Positions 34,625-44,138 are shown, counted from the stretch's first letter. The stretch: DNA of 64,000 nucleotides from an uncultured beta proteobacterium (GCA_903889565.1 CAISYC010000068.1:124001-188000); one strand, 5' to 3'. Made by a program: numbers and translations. Notes: generated by a model from the sequence alone, not told the origin.

Positions 34625-35605
34625 CTATTCCGGTTTGAGGCCGGTGGCTTTCACGACTTTCGCCCACTTCGCGATTTCGGCTTTGACGAAGGCGGCGAAT
34701 TGCGCCGGCGCGGCGGTTTCGGCGTCGAGACCGATTTCGAGCATGCGCGCGCGCGTGTCCGCATCGCGCAGTGCCTGCGCGAGTTGCGCATTGAGTTTCG
34801 TGACGATCGGCACCGGCGTGCGCGCGGGCACCGCGATGCCGTACCAATTCGACGCCGCATAGCCCGGCACGCCGGATTCGGCCACGGTCGGAATGTCCGG
34901 CGCAGCGGGCGAACGTTGCGCGCCGGTGACGGCGAGCGCGCGCAGTCGCCCGCTTTTCACGAACGGCAGCGCGCCCGGAATCGTCGGTATGCTCATCGGC
35001 ACGCGCGCGGCGATCACATCGGTGAGGCCGGCCGCCATGCCCTTGTACGGCACATGCGTCATCTCGATGTGCGTCATCAGTTTGAACAATTCGCCGGCGA
35101 GATGACTGGGCGAACCGGTGCCGGCCGAGGCGAACAGCAATTCAACGCGGTGGCTGCGCGCAGCGTCGATCAAGCCGGCGATTGATGTCACCGGCAGCGA
35201 CGGCGTGACGACAACCATGCCGGGTCCGCTGGAGAGCGGCGAGACCGGCGTGAAATCGCGCAGGCTGTCGTACGGCAGTTTCGGATAGAGCGTGGCGTTG
35301 ACTGCGAAACCCGCCGAAATCATCAGCAGCGTGTAGCCGTCGGCATCGGCATGCGCGGCGAGTTCGCTGCCGATGATGCCGTTGGCGCCGCCGCGGTTGT
35401 CGATGATCAGCGTCTGGCCCCAGACTTTTGCCAGATGCGCGCCGATCAGCCGCGCCTGAATGTCGCGCGGACCGCCGGCGCCGAAAGGCACGATCAGGCG
35501 GATCGACTTGTTCGGGTAGTCCTGCGCCGGCGCGCACAGCGCGAACGCGGCGAGCGCGCAGACGACAAGGGCGCGCACGCTACAGTTCGCGGCAGGCGAC
35601 GCCAT
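34625..35605 (-). CDS. Bug/TctC-family solute-binding protein
   Basis: 326 residues if started at ATG 35605, which overlaps the upstream hydrolase by 26 bases; GTG 35578 gives a tidier signal peptide (ALVVCALAAFALCAPAQ) without overlap. Mature start DYPNKSIRLIVPFGAGGPRDIQAR, with GAGGPRD in place of APGGxTD. SPGTGSPSHLAGE-type segment and HVPYKGMAAGLTDVIAARVP agree with the family. No permease in the window; coupling with the hydrolase suggests a common substrate. Confidence 0.88.
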   Translation of the reverse strand: MASPAANCSVRALVVCALAAFALCAPAQDYPNKSIRLIVPFGAGGPRDIQARLIGAHLAKVWGQTLIIDNRGGANGIIGSELAAHADADGYTLLMISAGFAVNATLYPKLPYDSLRDFTPVSPLSSGPGMVVVTPSLPVTSIAGLIDAARSHRVELLFASAGTGSPSHLAGELFKLMTHIEMTHVPYKGMAAGLTDVIAARVPMSIPTIPGALPFVKSGRLRALAVTGAQRSPAAPDIPTVAESGVPGYAASNWYGIAVPARTPVPIVTKLNAQLAQALRDADTRARMLEIGLDAETAAPAQFAAFVKAEIAKWAKVVKATGLKPE

Positions 35606-36425
35606 CGTGCTGCGCAATGAAATGCAGCACCTGGGCGGCGCACGACGCCGCAAACACCATCTGGATCTTGTGGAACGCGCAGGGCAGATGCACCAGGCGC
35701 AGATTTCGGATGTTCGAGGTCAGCATGCGCTCCTGCTCGGCGTCGGTGATCGGGCCGCCGGTCGGGTAGAGCCCCAGCACCGGTGCTTCAATGCGCGGCA
35801 GGTAGTCGGCAGCGTTGGCGGTATTGACGAGCTTCGCCATCGCGCTTTGCACTTCGGGTTTGTTTTTCAGGAATTCGTCGTTGTACCAGTCGAGCAGGCC
35901 GGGATCGGTGCCCGGTGGAAAACGCGTGCTCGCGTTCGTTGCCTCCAGCCAGGCTTTGCGTCCCATCGCATTGACGGCATCGCCGCGCGACTCGTGGCCC
36001 ATCGCATAAGTAACTTTGCCGACCTTGTTGATGAAGGCGGGCGTGGATACCAGCGACAGCGTGCGCACGAGTTTCGGCTGCGTCGCCGCCAGCGCGATGC
36101 ACAGCACGCCGCCGATCGATTCGCCGCACAGGTGCACTGATTCGGCGCCAAGCGCGCGAATGATGTCGGCGAGGTCGTCGACGCAGTTCTCGACGGTAAA
36201 ACCGTGTTCGAGATCGAAATCCGCCGCCGAGCCGCCGAGCCCGCGCACGTCGGGCCGCACCACCTTGTAGAAACGCGCCAGGTACGGCACCCAGCGGTAC
36301 CAGAACTGCGCCGAGCGGCCGTTGCCGTGCTGCAGGATCAGATAAGGCGCATTGCGCCACGGATCGGTGAAATCATCGATGACGTAATGGAGCGCGGGTT
36401 TGCCCGCGCGTTGCAGAAGCGGCAT
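35580..36425 (-). CDS. Alpha/beta hydrolase
   Basis: 281 residues. LILQHGNGRSAQFWYRWVPYLARFYKVVRPDVRGLGGS is the fold start; nucleophile elbow CGESIGGVLCIALA (G-E-S-I-G), acid in VLGLYPTGGPITDAEQE and the catalytic His in LPCAFHKIQM region. Very similar layout to 3-oxoadipate enol-lactonases and C-C bond hydrolases. It lies between a Bug gene (coupled) and the amidohydrolase row, and may act on the same ring-cleavage-like acids. Confidence 0.83.
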   Translation of the reverse strand: MPLLQRAGKPALHYVIDDFTDPWRNAPYLILQHGNGRSAQFWYRWVPYLARFYKVVRPDVRGLGGSAADFDLEHGFTVENCVDDLADIIRALGAESVHLCGESIGGVLCIALAATQPKLVRTLSLVSTPAFINKVGKVTYAMGHESRGDAVNAMGRKAWLEATNASTRFPPGTDPGLLDWYNDEFLKNKPEVQSAMAKLVNTANAADYLPRIEAPVLGLYPTGGPITDAEQERMLTSNIRNLRLVHLPCAFHKIQMVFAASCAAQVLHFIAQHDGVACREL

Positions 36426-36444
36426 GCGTTTTCCCGTGTGCGCG

Positions 36445-37542
36445 TCAGGTGATTTTCAGCAGTTTGGCCGGATTATCGGCAAGGATCATTTCGCGCTCGC
36501 GCCGCGTCAGGCCCGGCACCGAATCGACAAAGTCGACCGGCTGCTTGACCGCCATCAATTGCGGAAAGTCGGTGCCCATCACCACGCGATCAACGCCCAC
36601 GAGATCGATCACCATTTTCATCACCGTCGGATCCAGCGTGATGATGTCATAGTAGAAACGCTTGAGATAGCGATGCGCCGGCTGCTTCATGTGCTTCAGC
36701 GCCGGGCTGACGCCGATCGCGTAATCGAGGCGGCCGATCATGAACGGGAAGGTGCCGCCGGCGTGCGGCAGATACACATCGAGCTTCGGGAAGGCGTCCA
36801 TCACGCCGCCGCAGATCAGCGACACCGCGGCAATGCCGTCTTCCGACAGATTGCCGAGCGTGTTGATCATGAAGAAATCCTTCAGGCGCGGCCCGTCGGT
36901 CGGATAGAGGTTGTGCGTGAAAATCGGCAGGCCCAGCGCTTCGGCGCGTTCATAGATCGGCCAGAATTCCTTCTCGTGCAGATTCTTGCCGTTGATATGT
37001 TCGCCGATGTTGAGCGCGCGCAGGCCCGGCAGCTTCGCGGCGCGCTCGAGTTCGGCCACCGCGAGTTTCGGGTCCTGCATCGGCAGCATGATGGTGCTGA
37101 CGAAGCGATCCGGATACTTGAGGTGGGCGGCCGAGCCGGCGTTATTGGCGGCCTGCGATAGTTTCAATGCAAAGGCCGGCGGCGCCCAGTAGACCATCGG
37201 GTTGGTCATCGACAGCGCATACATGTTGACCTTGCGCGCGTCCATTTCCTTGATCATCAGATCGAGATCGACCATGTTCCGCCGCATCACCGAGGTCTGG
37301 GTGCCGCCGTTGACCGACAGCACCACGGCATTACCCTCGGCGTCCTTGCCCATTTTCGCGCCGTTGGCGGGGCCTTCCTTTTCCATCAGGGTGACAAATT
37401 CCTGCGGATACCAGTGGGCATGCGCGTCGATCACACGCAGCTTGCGGTAGTCGCCGTTGCCGCTTGGGGTGGCGATGTTGGCGCAGCCGGCGAGTGCCGC
37501 GGCGCCGCTGGCGGCGAGAAATTCACGACGATGCATGCTCAT
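36445..37542 (-). CDS. ACMSD-like amidohydrolase (lipoprotein), copy A
   Basis: 365 residues. RREFLAASGAAALAGC is a lipoprotein-type (and possibly TAT-like, RR) signal with Cys20. The amidohydrolase_2 core has the HxH metal pair H41, H43 (DAHAHWYP), His210 (FTHNLYP), His260 (LPHAGG) and Asp325 (MGTDFP). Family members decarboxylate aminocarboxymuconate semialdehyde, gamma-resorcylate or related acids. The mature protein would be outside the cytoplasm. It is the first of three tandem copies. Confidence 0.88.
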   Translation of the reverse strand: MSMHRREFLAASGAAALAGCANIATPSGNGDYRKLRVIDAHAHWYPQEFVTLMEKEGPANGAKMGKDAEGNAVVLSVNGGTQTSVMRRNMVDLDLMIKEMDARKVNMYALSMTNPMVYWAPPAFALKLSQAANNAGSAAHLKYPDRFVSTIMLPMQDPKLAVAELERAAKLPGLRALNIGEHINGKNLHEKEFWPIYERAEALGLPIFTHNLYPTDGPRLKDFFMINTLGNLSEDGIAAVSLICGGVMDAFPKLDVYLPHAGGTFPFMIGRLDYAIGVSPALKHMKQPAHRYLKRFYYDIITLDPTVMKMVIDLVGVDRVVMGTDFPQLMAVKQPVDFVDSVPGLTRREREMILADNPAKLLKIT

Positions 37543-37570
37543 GGCGCGCTCCTGTCAATCCGGCAGATGG

Positions 37571-38635
37571 TTATTGAGCGAGCCGCAGCAGGCGCGCCGG
37601 GTTGTCGCACAGAATCATTTCGCATTCGCGCTCGGTGAGCCCCGGAATCGACTCGACGAAATCGACCGGCTGCTTGACCGACATGCCCTGCGGAAAGTCG
37701 GTGCCGGCGACGATGCGATCGACGCCGACCAGATCGATCAGTGCGCGCATGATGCCGGTGTGGTGGGTGATGAGGTCATAGTGAAAGCGGCGCAGATATT
37801 CGCTCGGCTTCTTCTTCATGTGCTTCAGTTCGGAACTGACGCCGATCGCGACGTCGAGGCGCCCGATGGTCCACGGGAAATAGCCGCCGGCATGCGGCAG
37901 AAATACATCCAGTTTCGGAAAGGCGTCGAGCACGCCGCCGCAAACGAGGCTGGTGGCGGCATAACCGGCTTCGAGCGGATTGCCGATGGTGTTGATCATG
38001 AAGAAATCTTTTTGACGCACCGTGTCGGTCGGGTAGAGGTTGGTCAGAAAGAGCGGCAGGTTCAACGCCTCGGCGCGCTCGTAGACCGGCCAGAATTCCT
38101 TTTCGTGCAGGTTCTTGCCGTTGATGTGCTCGGCGATGAAGACCGAACGCATGCACGGAAATTTCGCCATGCGTTCGAGTTCGGCGCAGGCGAGTTTGAC
38201 GTCCTGCATCGGCAGGATGATGCAGCCGAAGAAACGGTCGGGATATTTGCGGTTCATCTCGACGCAGGCGTCGTTGTGCGCGGCGGCGAGTTCGAGGCCG
38301 AAGGCCGGCGGCGCCCAGTACATCAGCGGATTGGTCATCGACAGCGCGTACGTGTCGATGCGTCGGTTGTCCATGTTGCGAATGATTTCATCGACGTCGG
38401 TCATGCTTCTTCGCATCGAAGAACTTTGCGTGCAGCCCGGCACCGAAATCACCACCGGCCCGTTTTTGTCCTCGCCCAGCACCGCGCCGTTGGCGGGCCC
38501 CTTCCTGATCATCAGATCGACGAATTCCTGCGGGTACCAGTGCATGTGCGCATCGATCGTGCGCTTGCTGTAGCGGTGTTTGGCGCCGGCGGGTTTATCG
38601 GCGAGTTTCGGGTAGGCGATGCTGTTTTCGGACAA
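37571..38635 (-). CDS. ACMSD-like amidohydrolase, copy B, one metal histidine replaced
   Basis: 354 residues without a signal peptide, so cytoplasmic, in contrast to A and C. HxH is H30/H32 (DAHMHWYP), and H248 (LPHAGG) and the Asp (AGTDFPQ) are kept. The third histidine found in A (FTHNLYP) and C (FLHNLYP) is Thr198 here (FLTNLYP). It may have altered metal binding or a different substrate. It shares long blocks with A and C such as HINGKNLHEKEFWPVYERAEAL, showing tandem duplication. Confidence 0.85.
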   Translation of the reverse strand: MSENSIAYPKLADKPAGAKHRYSKRTIDAHMHWYPQEFVDLMIRKGPANGAVLGEDKNGPVVISVPGCTQSSSMRRSMTDVDEIIRNMDNRRIDTYALSMTNPLMYWAPPAFGLELAAAHNDACVEMNRKYPDRFFGCIILPMQDVKLACAELERMAKFPCMRSVFIAEHINGKNLHEKEFWPVYERAEALNLPLFLTNLYPTDTVRQKDFFMINTIGNPLEAGYAATSLVCGGVLDAFPKLDVFLPHAGGYFPWTIGRLDVAIGVSSELKHMKKKPSEYLRRFHYDLITHHTGIMRALIDLVGVDRIVAGTDFPQGMSVKQPVDFVESIPGLTERECEMILCDNPARLLRLAQ

Positions 38636-38670
38636 AGCGTGCTCCTCGTTTCGGTTGATGTTTTAAAGCG

Positions 38671-39762
38671 TCAGGCGATTTTCAGCAGGCGAGCCGGATT
38701 ATCGCTCAGGATCATTGCGCGTTCGCGCCGCGTCAGGCCCGGAATCGATTCGACGAAATCGACCGGTTTGCGCACCGCCATGCCCTGCGGGTAATCGGTG
38801 CCCATGGCGATGCGGTCGACGCCGACCATGTCGATCAGCGCTTTCAAGATGGTCGGACTGTGCGTGATGATGTCGTAGTGAAAGCGGCGCAAATAAGCAC
38901 TTGCCGGCTTCTTCATGTGCTTGAGTTCGGGGCCGACGCCGATGCCGTAGTCGAGGCGGCCGATCAGCCACGGGAAGGTGCCGCCGGCGTGCGGCAGGTA
39001 AACGTCGAGCTTCGGAAAGGCGTCGAGCACGCCGCCGTTGACCAGGCTCACCGCTGCGTAGCCCGCTTCATACGGATTGCCGAGGGTGTTGATCATGAAA
39101 AAATCCTTCATGCGCTCGCCGCCGGTCGGATAGAGGTTGTGCAGAAAGAGCGGCAGCCCGAGCGCTTCGGCGCGCTCGTAAACCGGCCAGAATTCCTTTT
39201 CGTGCAGATTTTTGCCGTTGATGTTTTCGGCCAGATAAACCGCGCGCATGCCCGGCAGTTTGGCGGCGCGTTCGAGTTCGGCGACGGCGAGTTTCGCGTC
39301 CTGCATCGGCAGCGAAATGGTGCCGACGAAACGCTGCGGGTATTTTACGCAGGCCGCCGCGCAGGCGTCGTTGTGCGCAATCGAGAGTTTGAGTCCGAAT
39401 TGCGGCGGGCACCAGTAGACCATCGGGTTGGTCATCGACAGCGCGTACATGTCGACTTCGCGCTCGTCCATTTCCTTGAGGATGAGGTCGAATTCGATCA
39501 TGTCCGGCTTCAGCACCGAGGTCTGTGTTCCGCCCGGCACCGATTCCACCAGCGTAAAACCCTCGCGCGTCTTGCCCATTTTGGCGCCGTAACGCGGGCC
39601 TTCCTGTTCGAGCAGGGTGACGAACTCGCGCGGATACCAGTGCGCATGCGCGTCGATCACTTTGGCATAGCGGCGGCCCGGCGACACGCCGGTCGCGCAG
39701 CCGGCGAGCAGCAATGGCGCGGCGGCGAGCGCGCCCAGAAAATCGCGTCGATCGGTCATCAT
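38671..39762 (-). CDS. ACMSD-like amidohydrolase (lipoprotein), copy C
   Basis: 363 residues. RRDFLGALAAAPLLLAGC gives a TAT-like/lipoprotein signal with Cys22. All metal ligands are present: H39/H41 (DAHAHWYP), His in FLHNLYP, His in LPHAGG and Asp in MGTDYPQ. It is closest to copy B and A across NPMVYWCPPQFGLKLSIAHNDA. Expressed with a downstream Bug gene, suggesting import and non-oxidative decarboxylation or hydrolysis of aromatic or semialdehyde acids outside the cytosol. Confidence 0.88.
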   Translation of the reverse strand: MMTDRRDFLGALAAAPLLLAGCATGVSPGRRYAKVIDAHAHWYPREFVTLLEQEGPRYGAKMGKTREGFTLVESVPGGTQTSVLKPDMIEFDLILKEMDEREVDMYALSMTNPMVYWCPPQFGLKLSIAHNDACAAACVKYPQRFVGTISLPMQDAKLAVAELERAAKLPGMRAVYLAENINGKNLHEKEFWPVYERAEALGLPLFLHNLYPTGGERMKDFFMINTLGNPYEAGYAAVSLVNGGVLDAFPKLDVYLPHAGGTFPWLIGRLDYGIGVGPELKHMKKPASAYLRRFHYDIITHSPTILKALIDMVGVDRIAMGTDYPQGMAVRKPVDFVESIPGLTRRERAMILSDNPARLLKIA

Positions 39763-39778
39763 GATGTGTTCCTCGCGG

Positions 39779-40774
39779 TCAGTTGTCGGGCGTCAGGCGC
39801 GCCGACTTGACGAGTTTGGTGTACTTGTCGAGTTCGCCGCGCAGGTAGGCGCTGAATTCTTCCGGCGTATTGCCGCCGGGCAGTGCGCCTTCGGCGGCGA
39901 TGTTGGCTTTTACCGCCGGCGCGTCGAGCGCTCTTACGAAGTTGCGGTTGAGCGTGGCGACGATATCGTGCGGCGTGCCGCCCGGCGCCACCATGCTGTA
40001 CCAGCCGACGAATTCGTAGCCCGGCAGTCCGGCTTCGGCGAGCGTCGGCACATCCGGCAACTGCACGCTGCGTTTGCTGCTGGTGACGCCGATCGCGCGC
40101 AGACGCCCATTGGCGATGTGCGCCGCCGTCATCGAGGTGCTGTTGGTCATCAGATCGACCTGGCCGGCAATCACGTCAAGCGTCATCGCCGGCGTGCCGC
40201 GGTAAGGCACATGCAGCATTTTGGTGCCCGACATGTTGAGCACCAGTTCCATTGCCAGATGCAGCGCGCCGCCGACGCCGGTCGAACCGTAGGAGAGTTT
40301 GCCGGGGTGGGCTTTCGCCAGTGCCAGCAGCTCGCGCAGATTTTTCGCCGGCACCGAAGGATGCGCCGCCAACACATAGGGCAGATAGAAGTAGATGCTG
40401 ACCGGTGCGAAGTCCTTCAGCGGATCGTATGGCGTGTTGCGGTTGTAGGCCGGGCTCATTACCAGCGGGCTCGCGCTGGCCCACATCAGCGAATAACCAT
40501 CGGGCCGCATTTTGGCGACCTGCCCGGCGGCGATCACGCCGGAGGCGCCGTCGCGATTGATGACGACAAACTGCTGGCCCATCTGTTCCGACAGTTGATG
40601 CGCCATGGTGCGCGCGGTGTTGTCGTTGGTCGAGCCGGCGGGAAAGCCGACGTAAACCGTGACGGGCTTCGACGGATACGCGGGCGTGTTCTGTGCACCG
40701 GCGCCGGTGGCGGCTGCCAGCGTCATGGTGATGGCGACAGCGCGAAACGCCGCGCCTGAATTCGACGATGCCAT
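39779..40774 (-). CDS. Bug/TctC-family solute-binding protein
   Basis: 331 residues from ATG 40774, with GGGGGAA four bases upstream. Signal peptide (AVAITMTLAAATGAGAQ) then YPSKPVTVYVGFPAGSTNDNTAR, where the loop reads PAGSTND. LALAKAHPGKLSYGSTGVGGALHLAM and HVPYRGTPAMTLDVIAGQ fit the family. It heads the minus-strand row of three amidohydrolases, a likely operon promoter being upstream of 40774. Confidence 0.9.
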   Translation of the reverse strand: MASSNSGAAFRAVAITMTLAAATGAGAQNTPAYPSKPVTVYVGFPAGSTNDNTARTMAHQLSEQMGQQFVVINRDGASGVIAAGQVAKMRPDGYSLMWASASPLVMSPAYNRNTPYDPLKDFAPVSIYFYLPYVLAAHPSVPAKNLRELLALAKAHPGKLSYGSTGVGGALHLAMELVLNMSGTKMLHVPYRGTPAMTLDVIAGQVDLMTNSTSMTAAHIANGRLRAIGVTSSKRSVQLPDVPTLAEAGLPGYEFVGWYSMVAPGGTPHDIVATLNRNFVRALDAPAVKANIAAEGALPGGNTPEEFSAYLRGELDKYTKLVKSARLTPDN

Positions 40775-41018
40775 TGATTCCCCCGCGCCGGCAGGACGAT
40801 TCGCGCCGGCGGTTTGTTGATTTTTTATTGGCAGAACAGGCGGCGCCGCGCGTTGCATCGCGGGCCGAGGCAGGAGTATTCACCAAAACCGGTTTGCGCG
40901 CAAAGACGCGCGCGGATTTGCCGCGCCGGCTGGTCAGCGGAGGGGGCTTCTGCTAGGATTCTGCGTTCCAGCTGAGCAGTTCTGCTCGACGGCCGGCCAA
41001 AACCACGGGAGGAAACCG

Positions 41019-42011
41019 ATGAAATACCGCAAAAACGAAGCGAAAGAATACGCAAAAATCGCATTGAAGGGCGTGTGGACCGCGCTGCCGTATCATTTCA
41101 CTGCCGACGACAAGCTGGACGAAAAATCGATCGCCCACGCGCTCGACTATTCGATCTCCGAACTCAAGATCGACGGCCACTATTGCTCGGGCAACGTTGC
41201 CGAATTCTGGTCGCTGACCGACGAAGAGCGCATGCGCGCGCACGAAATCAACGTCGAGGCCAACAAGGGCCGCGTGCCGCTGATCGCCGGCTGCCATCAT
41301 CAGAACCCTTATGAGGTCGTCAAGCTGGCGAAACACGCCGAGGCGATCGGCATCGACTTCGTCATCATTCTGACGCCGTACCAGGGCGCGAAGAACGACG
41401 ACGCGGTGTTCGATTTCTACCGCTTCATTTCCGAGCGCGTAAACATCGGCATCGTGCTGTTCAACATTCCGTCGGTTTACTACCCGATCACCGAACACCT
41501 CGCCGCGCGTCTTGCCAAGCTGCCGAACATCGCCGGCTTCAAGCAGGGCGGTCCGTCGCCGGCGGCTTCGGTGTCGCTGCGCCAGATGGTCGGCAAGGAC
41601 CTCACGGTCAGCGTCGCCGACGAAACGCCGTGGCTTTACAACCTGACGGTGATGAAAGACCAGTGGTTGCTCAACTACTGCCCGCACCTGTATCAAGTGC
41701 CGGGTTACCTGCCGATTCACGACTACACCAAGGCCGCAATGGCCGGCGATTACAAAAAGGCGATCGAGATTTGCGCGACGCTGACGCCGTTGCGCGAAAT
41801 CCACGCCAAGTGGGTAGGCGGATACGGCAAGCCGCACGGCCGCATGCCGTCGGCGGAAATGAAATACTGGATGGAATGCATCGGCATGCCCGGCGGCCCG
41901 GTGCGTTCGCCCTGCCTTGAGTTGCCCGAGGACAAGAAGGCCGAGATGTATGCCGAACTGAAAGCGACCGGCATCCTCGATCGCGTGAAGACGGCGAAGA
42001 AAGCCGCGTAA
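41019..42011 (+). CDS. DapA/NanA-superfamily aldolase
   Basis: 330 residues with GGGAGGAAA ribosome site. VWTALPYHFTADDKLDEKSIAHALDYSI and GNVAEFWSLTDEERMR mark the family. The Schiff-base lysine is retained as Lys175 in NIAGFKQGG. The tyrosine of the usual YN is Phe148 (VLFNIP). Family members cleave or condense 2-oxo acids (4-hydroxy-2-oxoglutarate, N-acetylneuraminate, 2-keto-3-deoxygluconate). It is divergent from the Bug gene and stops at a strong terminator. Confidence 0.88.
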   Translation: MKYRKNEAKEYAKIALKGVWTALPYHFTADDKLDEKSIAHALDYSISELKIDGHYCSGNVAEFWSLTDEERMRAHEINVEANKGRVPLIAGCHHQNPYEVVKLAKHAEAIGIDFVIILTPYQGAKNDDAVFDFYRFISERVNIGIVLFNIPSVYYPITEHLAARLAKLPNIAGFKQGGPSPAASVSLRQMVGKDLTVSVADETPWLYNLTVMKDQWLLNYCPHLYQVPGYLPIHDYTKAAMAGDYKKAIEICATLTPLREIHAKWVGGYGKPHGRMPSAEMKYWMECIGMPGGPVRSPCLELPEDKKAEMYAELKATGILDRVKTAKKAA

Positions 42012-42031
42012 CAGGATCAGGCTCAATAAAG

Positions 42032-42055
42032 ACGCCACCTTCGGGTGGCGTTTTT
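42032..42055 (+). terminator. Intrinsic terminator after the DapA-like gene
   Basis: Perfect eight-base stem ACGCCACC/GGTGGCGT with a TTCG tetraloop and a T5 tail, 20 bases after the stop. Confidence 0.93.
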
Positions 42056-42232
42056 ATTGCTCTAATCTTTTAACAGACCGAAAAAATTTCGCTGCTCGGC
42101 GTTGAATTAGCGGCAGCCGGGCTGCCCCCAGCGAACTTGAACTTCATAAAAAGCGACGTGCGTCTTTGAATTGAGATCCGCTCGGCGGAAGGCGCTGCGC
42201 TTTTCCGCCCTACGCAATTGCGCCAGCGTCGC

Positions 42233-42259
42233 TCGCAGGCGAGGCGCCTGCGCCACAAA
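42233..42259. repeat. Short dispersed repeat (GCAGGCGAGGCGCCTGC), copy 2
   Basis: Identical to the 27-base copy at 18215-18241. The same intergenic stretch also contains CGGCGGAAGGCGCTGCGC-type sequence, which recalls the other low-complexity repeats in the window. Confidence 0.6.
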
Positions 42260-42260
42260 A

Positions 42261-42818
42261 TCAAAACAGTAGCGGCTGCGCGGCAGCGAGTTTCGCTTCG
42301 ATCTCTTGCTGCCACTGCTCGTGCGTCTTGAAGCCGGGCATGCCGACGACCTGCTTTTCGATTGATGCCCACAACTGTTCGTCGGGCAGCGACAGATCGA
42401 CCGGCAGGCGGCAGGGCTGGGGCACGTACCAGGGCGTGCCGATCAGCAGTTCGACGCGGTTGCCCTCGGGGTCGAGGAAATAGCTCGACAGCGCGTTGCC
42501 GTGCGTGACCGGCCCCAGAATCTGCACCGGTTCGTCCTTCAGTGCCGCATGCATGTCGCGCAGCGTCTGCAGGCTGTCGAGGCGGAACGAAATCTGGTTG
42601 ATCACGTTGAACGACAGGTCGCCCGGGCGGCCGGTGGCGAATACCAACTGGTGATGTTCCGACGGATCGCGGGTCATGAAGACGATTTCGCCGTCGGGCC
42701 GCATGCCGCGGTCGCTCACCGTAAAGCCGATGAAGCGCGTGTAGAAATCGACCATCTTGTTGATGTCGGTAACGTAAAAGCCGACGTGGCTCAGCCACAG
42801 CTTGGGTTTGGGATTCAT
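42261..42818 (-). CDS. VOC-family (extradiol dioxygenase/glyoxalase) protein
   Basis: 185 residues from ATG 42818 with GGAGGAA upstream. LWLSHVGFYVTDINKMVDFYTRFIGF, HHQLVFATG and NALSSYFLDPEGNRVELLIGTPWYV show the two paired beta-alpha-beta-beta-beta modules and the HHE metal ligands (SHVGF, HHQLV, RVELL). This arrangement is like catechol 2,3-dioxygenase-type proteins. A Bug gene is divergent 135 bases away. Substrate unknown. Confidence 0.85.
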   Translation of the reverse strand: MNPKPKLWLSHVGFYVTDINKMVDFYTRFIGFTVSDRGMRPDGEIVFMTRDPSEHHQLVFATGRPGDLSFNVINQISFRLDSLQTLRDMHAALKDEPVQILGPVTHGNALSSYFLDPEGNRVELLIGTPWYVPQPCRLPVDLSLPDEQLWASIEKQVVGMPGFKTHEQWQQEIEAKLAAAQPLLF

Positions 42819-42953
42819 GGTTCCTCCGGCCGGATGGCGGCGCGTTCGCGCGCGACGCTGTTTGTCGTGCATGTATTATAGCGGCACGCGCCGATCCCCC
42901 GACAGGCAGCCCGTCAGAACAGGCGCGCGCAAACCGTGAGGAGATTTCGCGTC

Positions 42954-43943
42954 ATGTGGACACCGACTCGCCGGTCAGGCGGCCGGGCAGCCGCCGCGGC
43001 ATTGATCGCGCTCGGTTTTCAATTTGCGGCGGCAGACGCGCAGGACTTCCCGTCACGCCCGCTGCGCATGATCGTCGCATCCGGCGCCGGCGGCGGCACC
43101 GATCTCGCCGGCCGCAATGTCGCGAAGACGCTCTCCGATGCGTTGAAGACCGCCGCCTTTATCGAAAACCGGCCCGGCGCCGGCTCCGCCACCGGCAGCG
43201 AGTTCGTCGCCAGGTCGCCGCCGGACGGCCATACCCTGCTGTTCAGCAGCGGCAGCTCGATCGTGATGAACGGTTTTCTCTACAAGAACCTGCCGTACGA
43301 TTCGCTGCGCGATTTCGTCGCCGTCGGTTTTGTCGCCGCCTATCCCTTCGTGCTGATCACGCGCGCCGACCTGCCGGCGAATAATCTGGCCGAATTCGCA
43401 AAGTTCGCGCGCGAACGGCCGGGCCGGCTGACCTATTCATCGCCCGGCGTGGGTTCGTTGCAGCACGTGTGGGGAACCATCCTGTTTCGCGGCATGGGAC
43501 TTGAACTGCTGCATATCCCGTACAAGGGCGCGGCCTCGGCGCATCCGGACATGATCGCCGGCCGCATCGATGCCATGTTCGACAATCTGTCGGCCGCGAT
43601 GAAATACATCGATGCCGGGCGCCTGAAGGCGCTGGCGGTGTCGGCGCCGAAGCGCGCGTCGCAACTGCCCAATGTGCCGACCATCAATGAAACCGGCGTT
43701 ACCCGCTTCGACGGCGAGTCGTGGATGGGCGTGTTCGCGCCGTCGGCAACGCCGCCGGCCGTGATCGATGCTCTGCGCGCACTGCTGCTGGGCGTGGTGC
43801 GCGATGCGGAATATTCGGCGCGCGTCGAGCGCGACGGCGGCCGTGTGATGATCATTCCGGCCAACCAGCAGCAGGCGTTTCTCAGGCAGGAAATCGAGCG
43901 CTGGGGCCGCCTCATCACCCAGTACGCGGTTAGCGCCGAATAG
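42954..43943 (+). CDS. Bug/TctC-family solute-binding protein
   Basis: 329 residues from ATG 42954, with AGGAG ten bases before; GTG 42936 is an alternative. Signal part (AAAALIALGFQFAAADAQ) followed by DFPSRPLRMIVASGAGGGTDLAGR. The middle parts NLAEFAKFARERPGRLTYSSPGVGSLQHV and HIPYKGAASAHPDMIAGRID are standard. Neighbour of the Liv-type transporter genes, though these have their own binding protein. Confidence 0.88.
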   Translation: MWTPTRRSGGRAAAAALIALGFQFAAADAQDFPSRPLRMIVASGAGGGTDLAGRNVAKTLSDALKTAAFIENRPGAGSATGSEFVARSPPDGHTLLFSSGSSIVMNGFLYKNLPYDSLRDFVAVGFVAAYPFVLITRADLPANNLAEFAKFARERPGRLTYSSPGVGSLQHVWGTILFRGMGLELLHIPYKGAASAHPDMIAGRIDAMFDNLSAAMKYIDAGRLKALAVSAPKRASQLPNVPTINETGVTRFDGESWMGVFAPSATPPAVIDALRALLLGVVRDAEYSARVERDGGRVMIIPANQQQAFLRQEIERWGRLITQYAVSAE

Positions 43944-44138
43944 GGCGGCACAACGGCGGATTGTTGCGAATGAATCGCAATGGCGTACACAGGGTAACGG
44001 CATCCGCGCGAGGGAGTCGCCGCTTTGCGTAACGCGCTTTGCGAATCGCCGCCAATCGCGTATGGTGGCGTTTTGGCGCCACTGCCGGAGACACGTCGGG
44101 GCGCGAATACCGCAACAACATAACTCTCGGAGGGGAAT

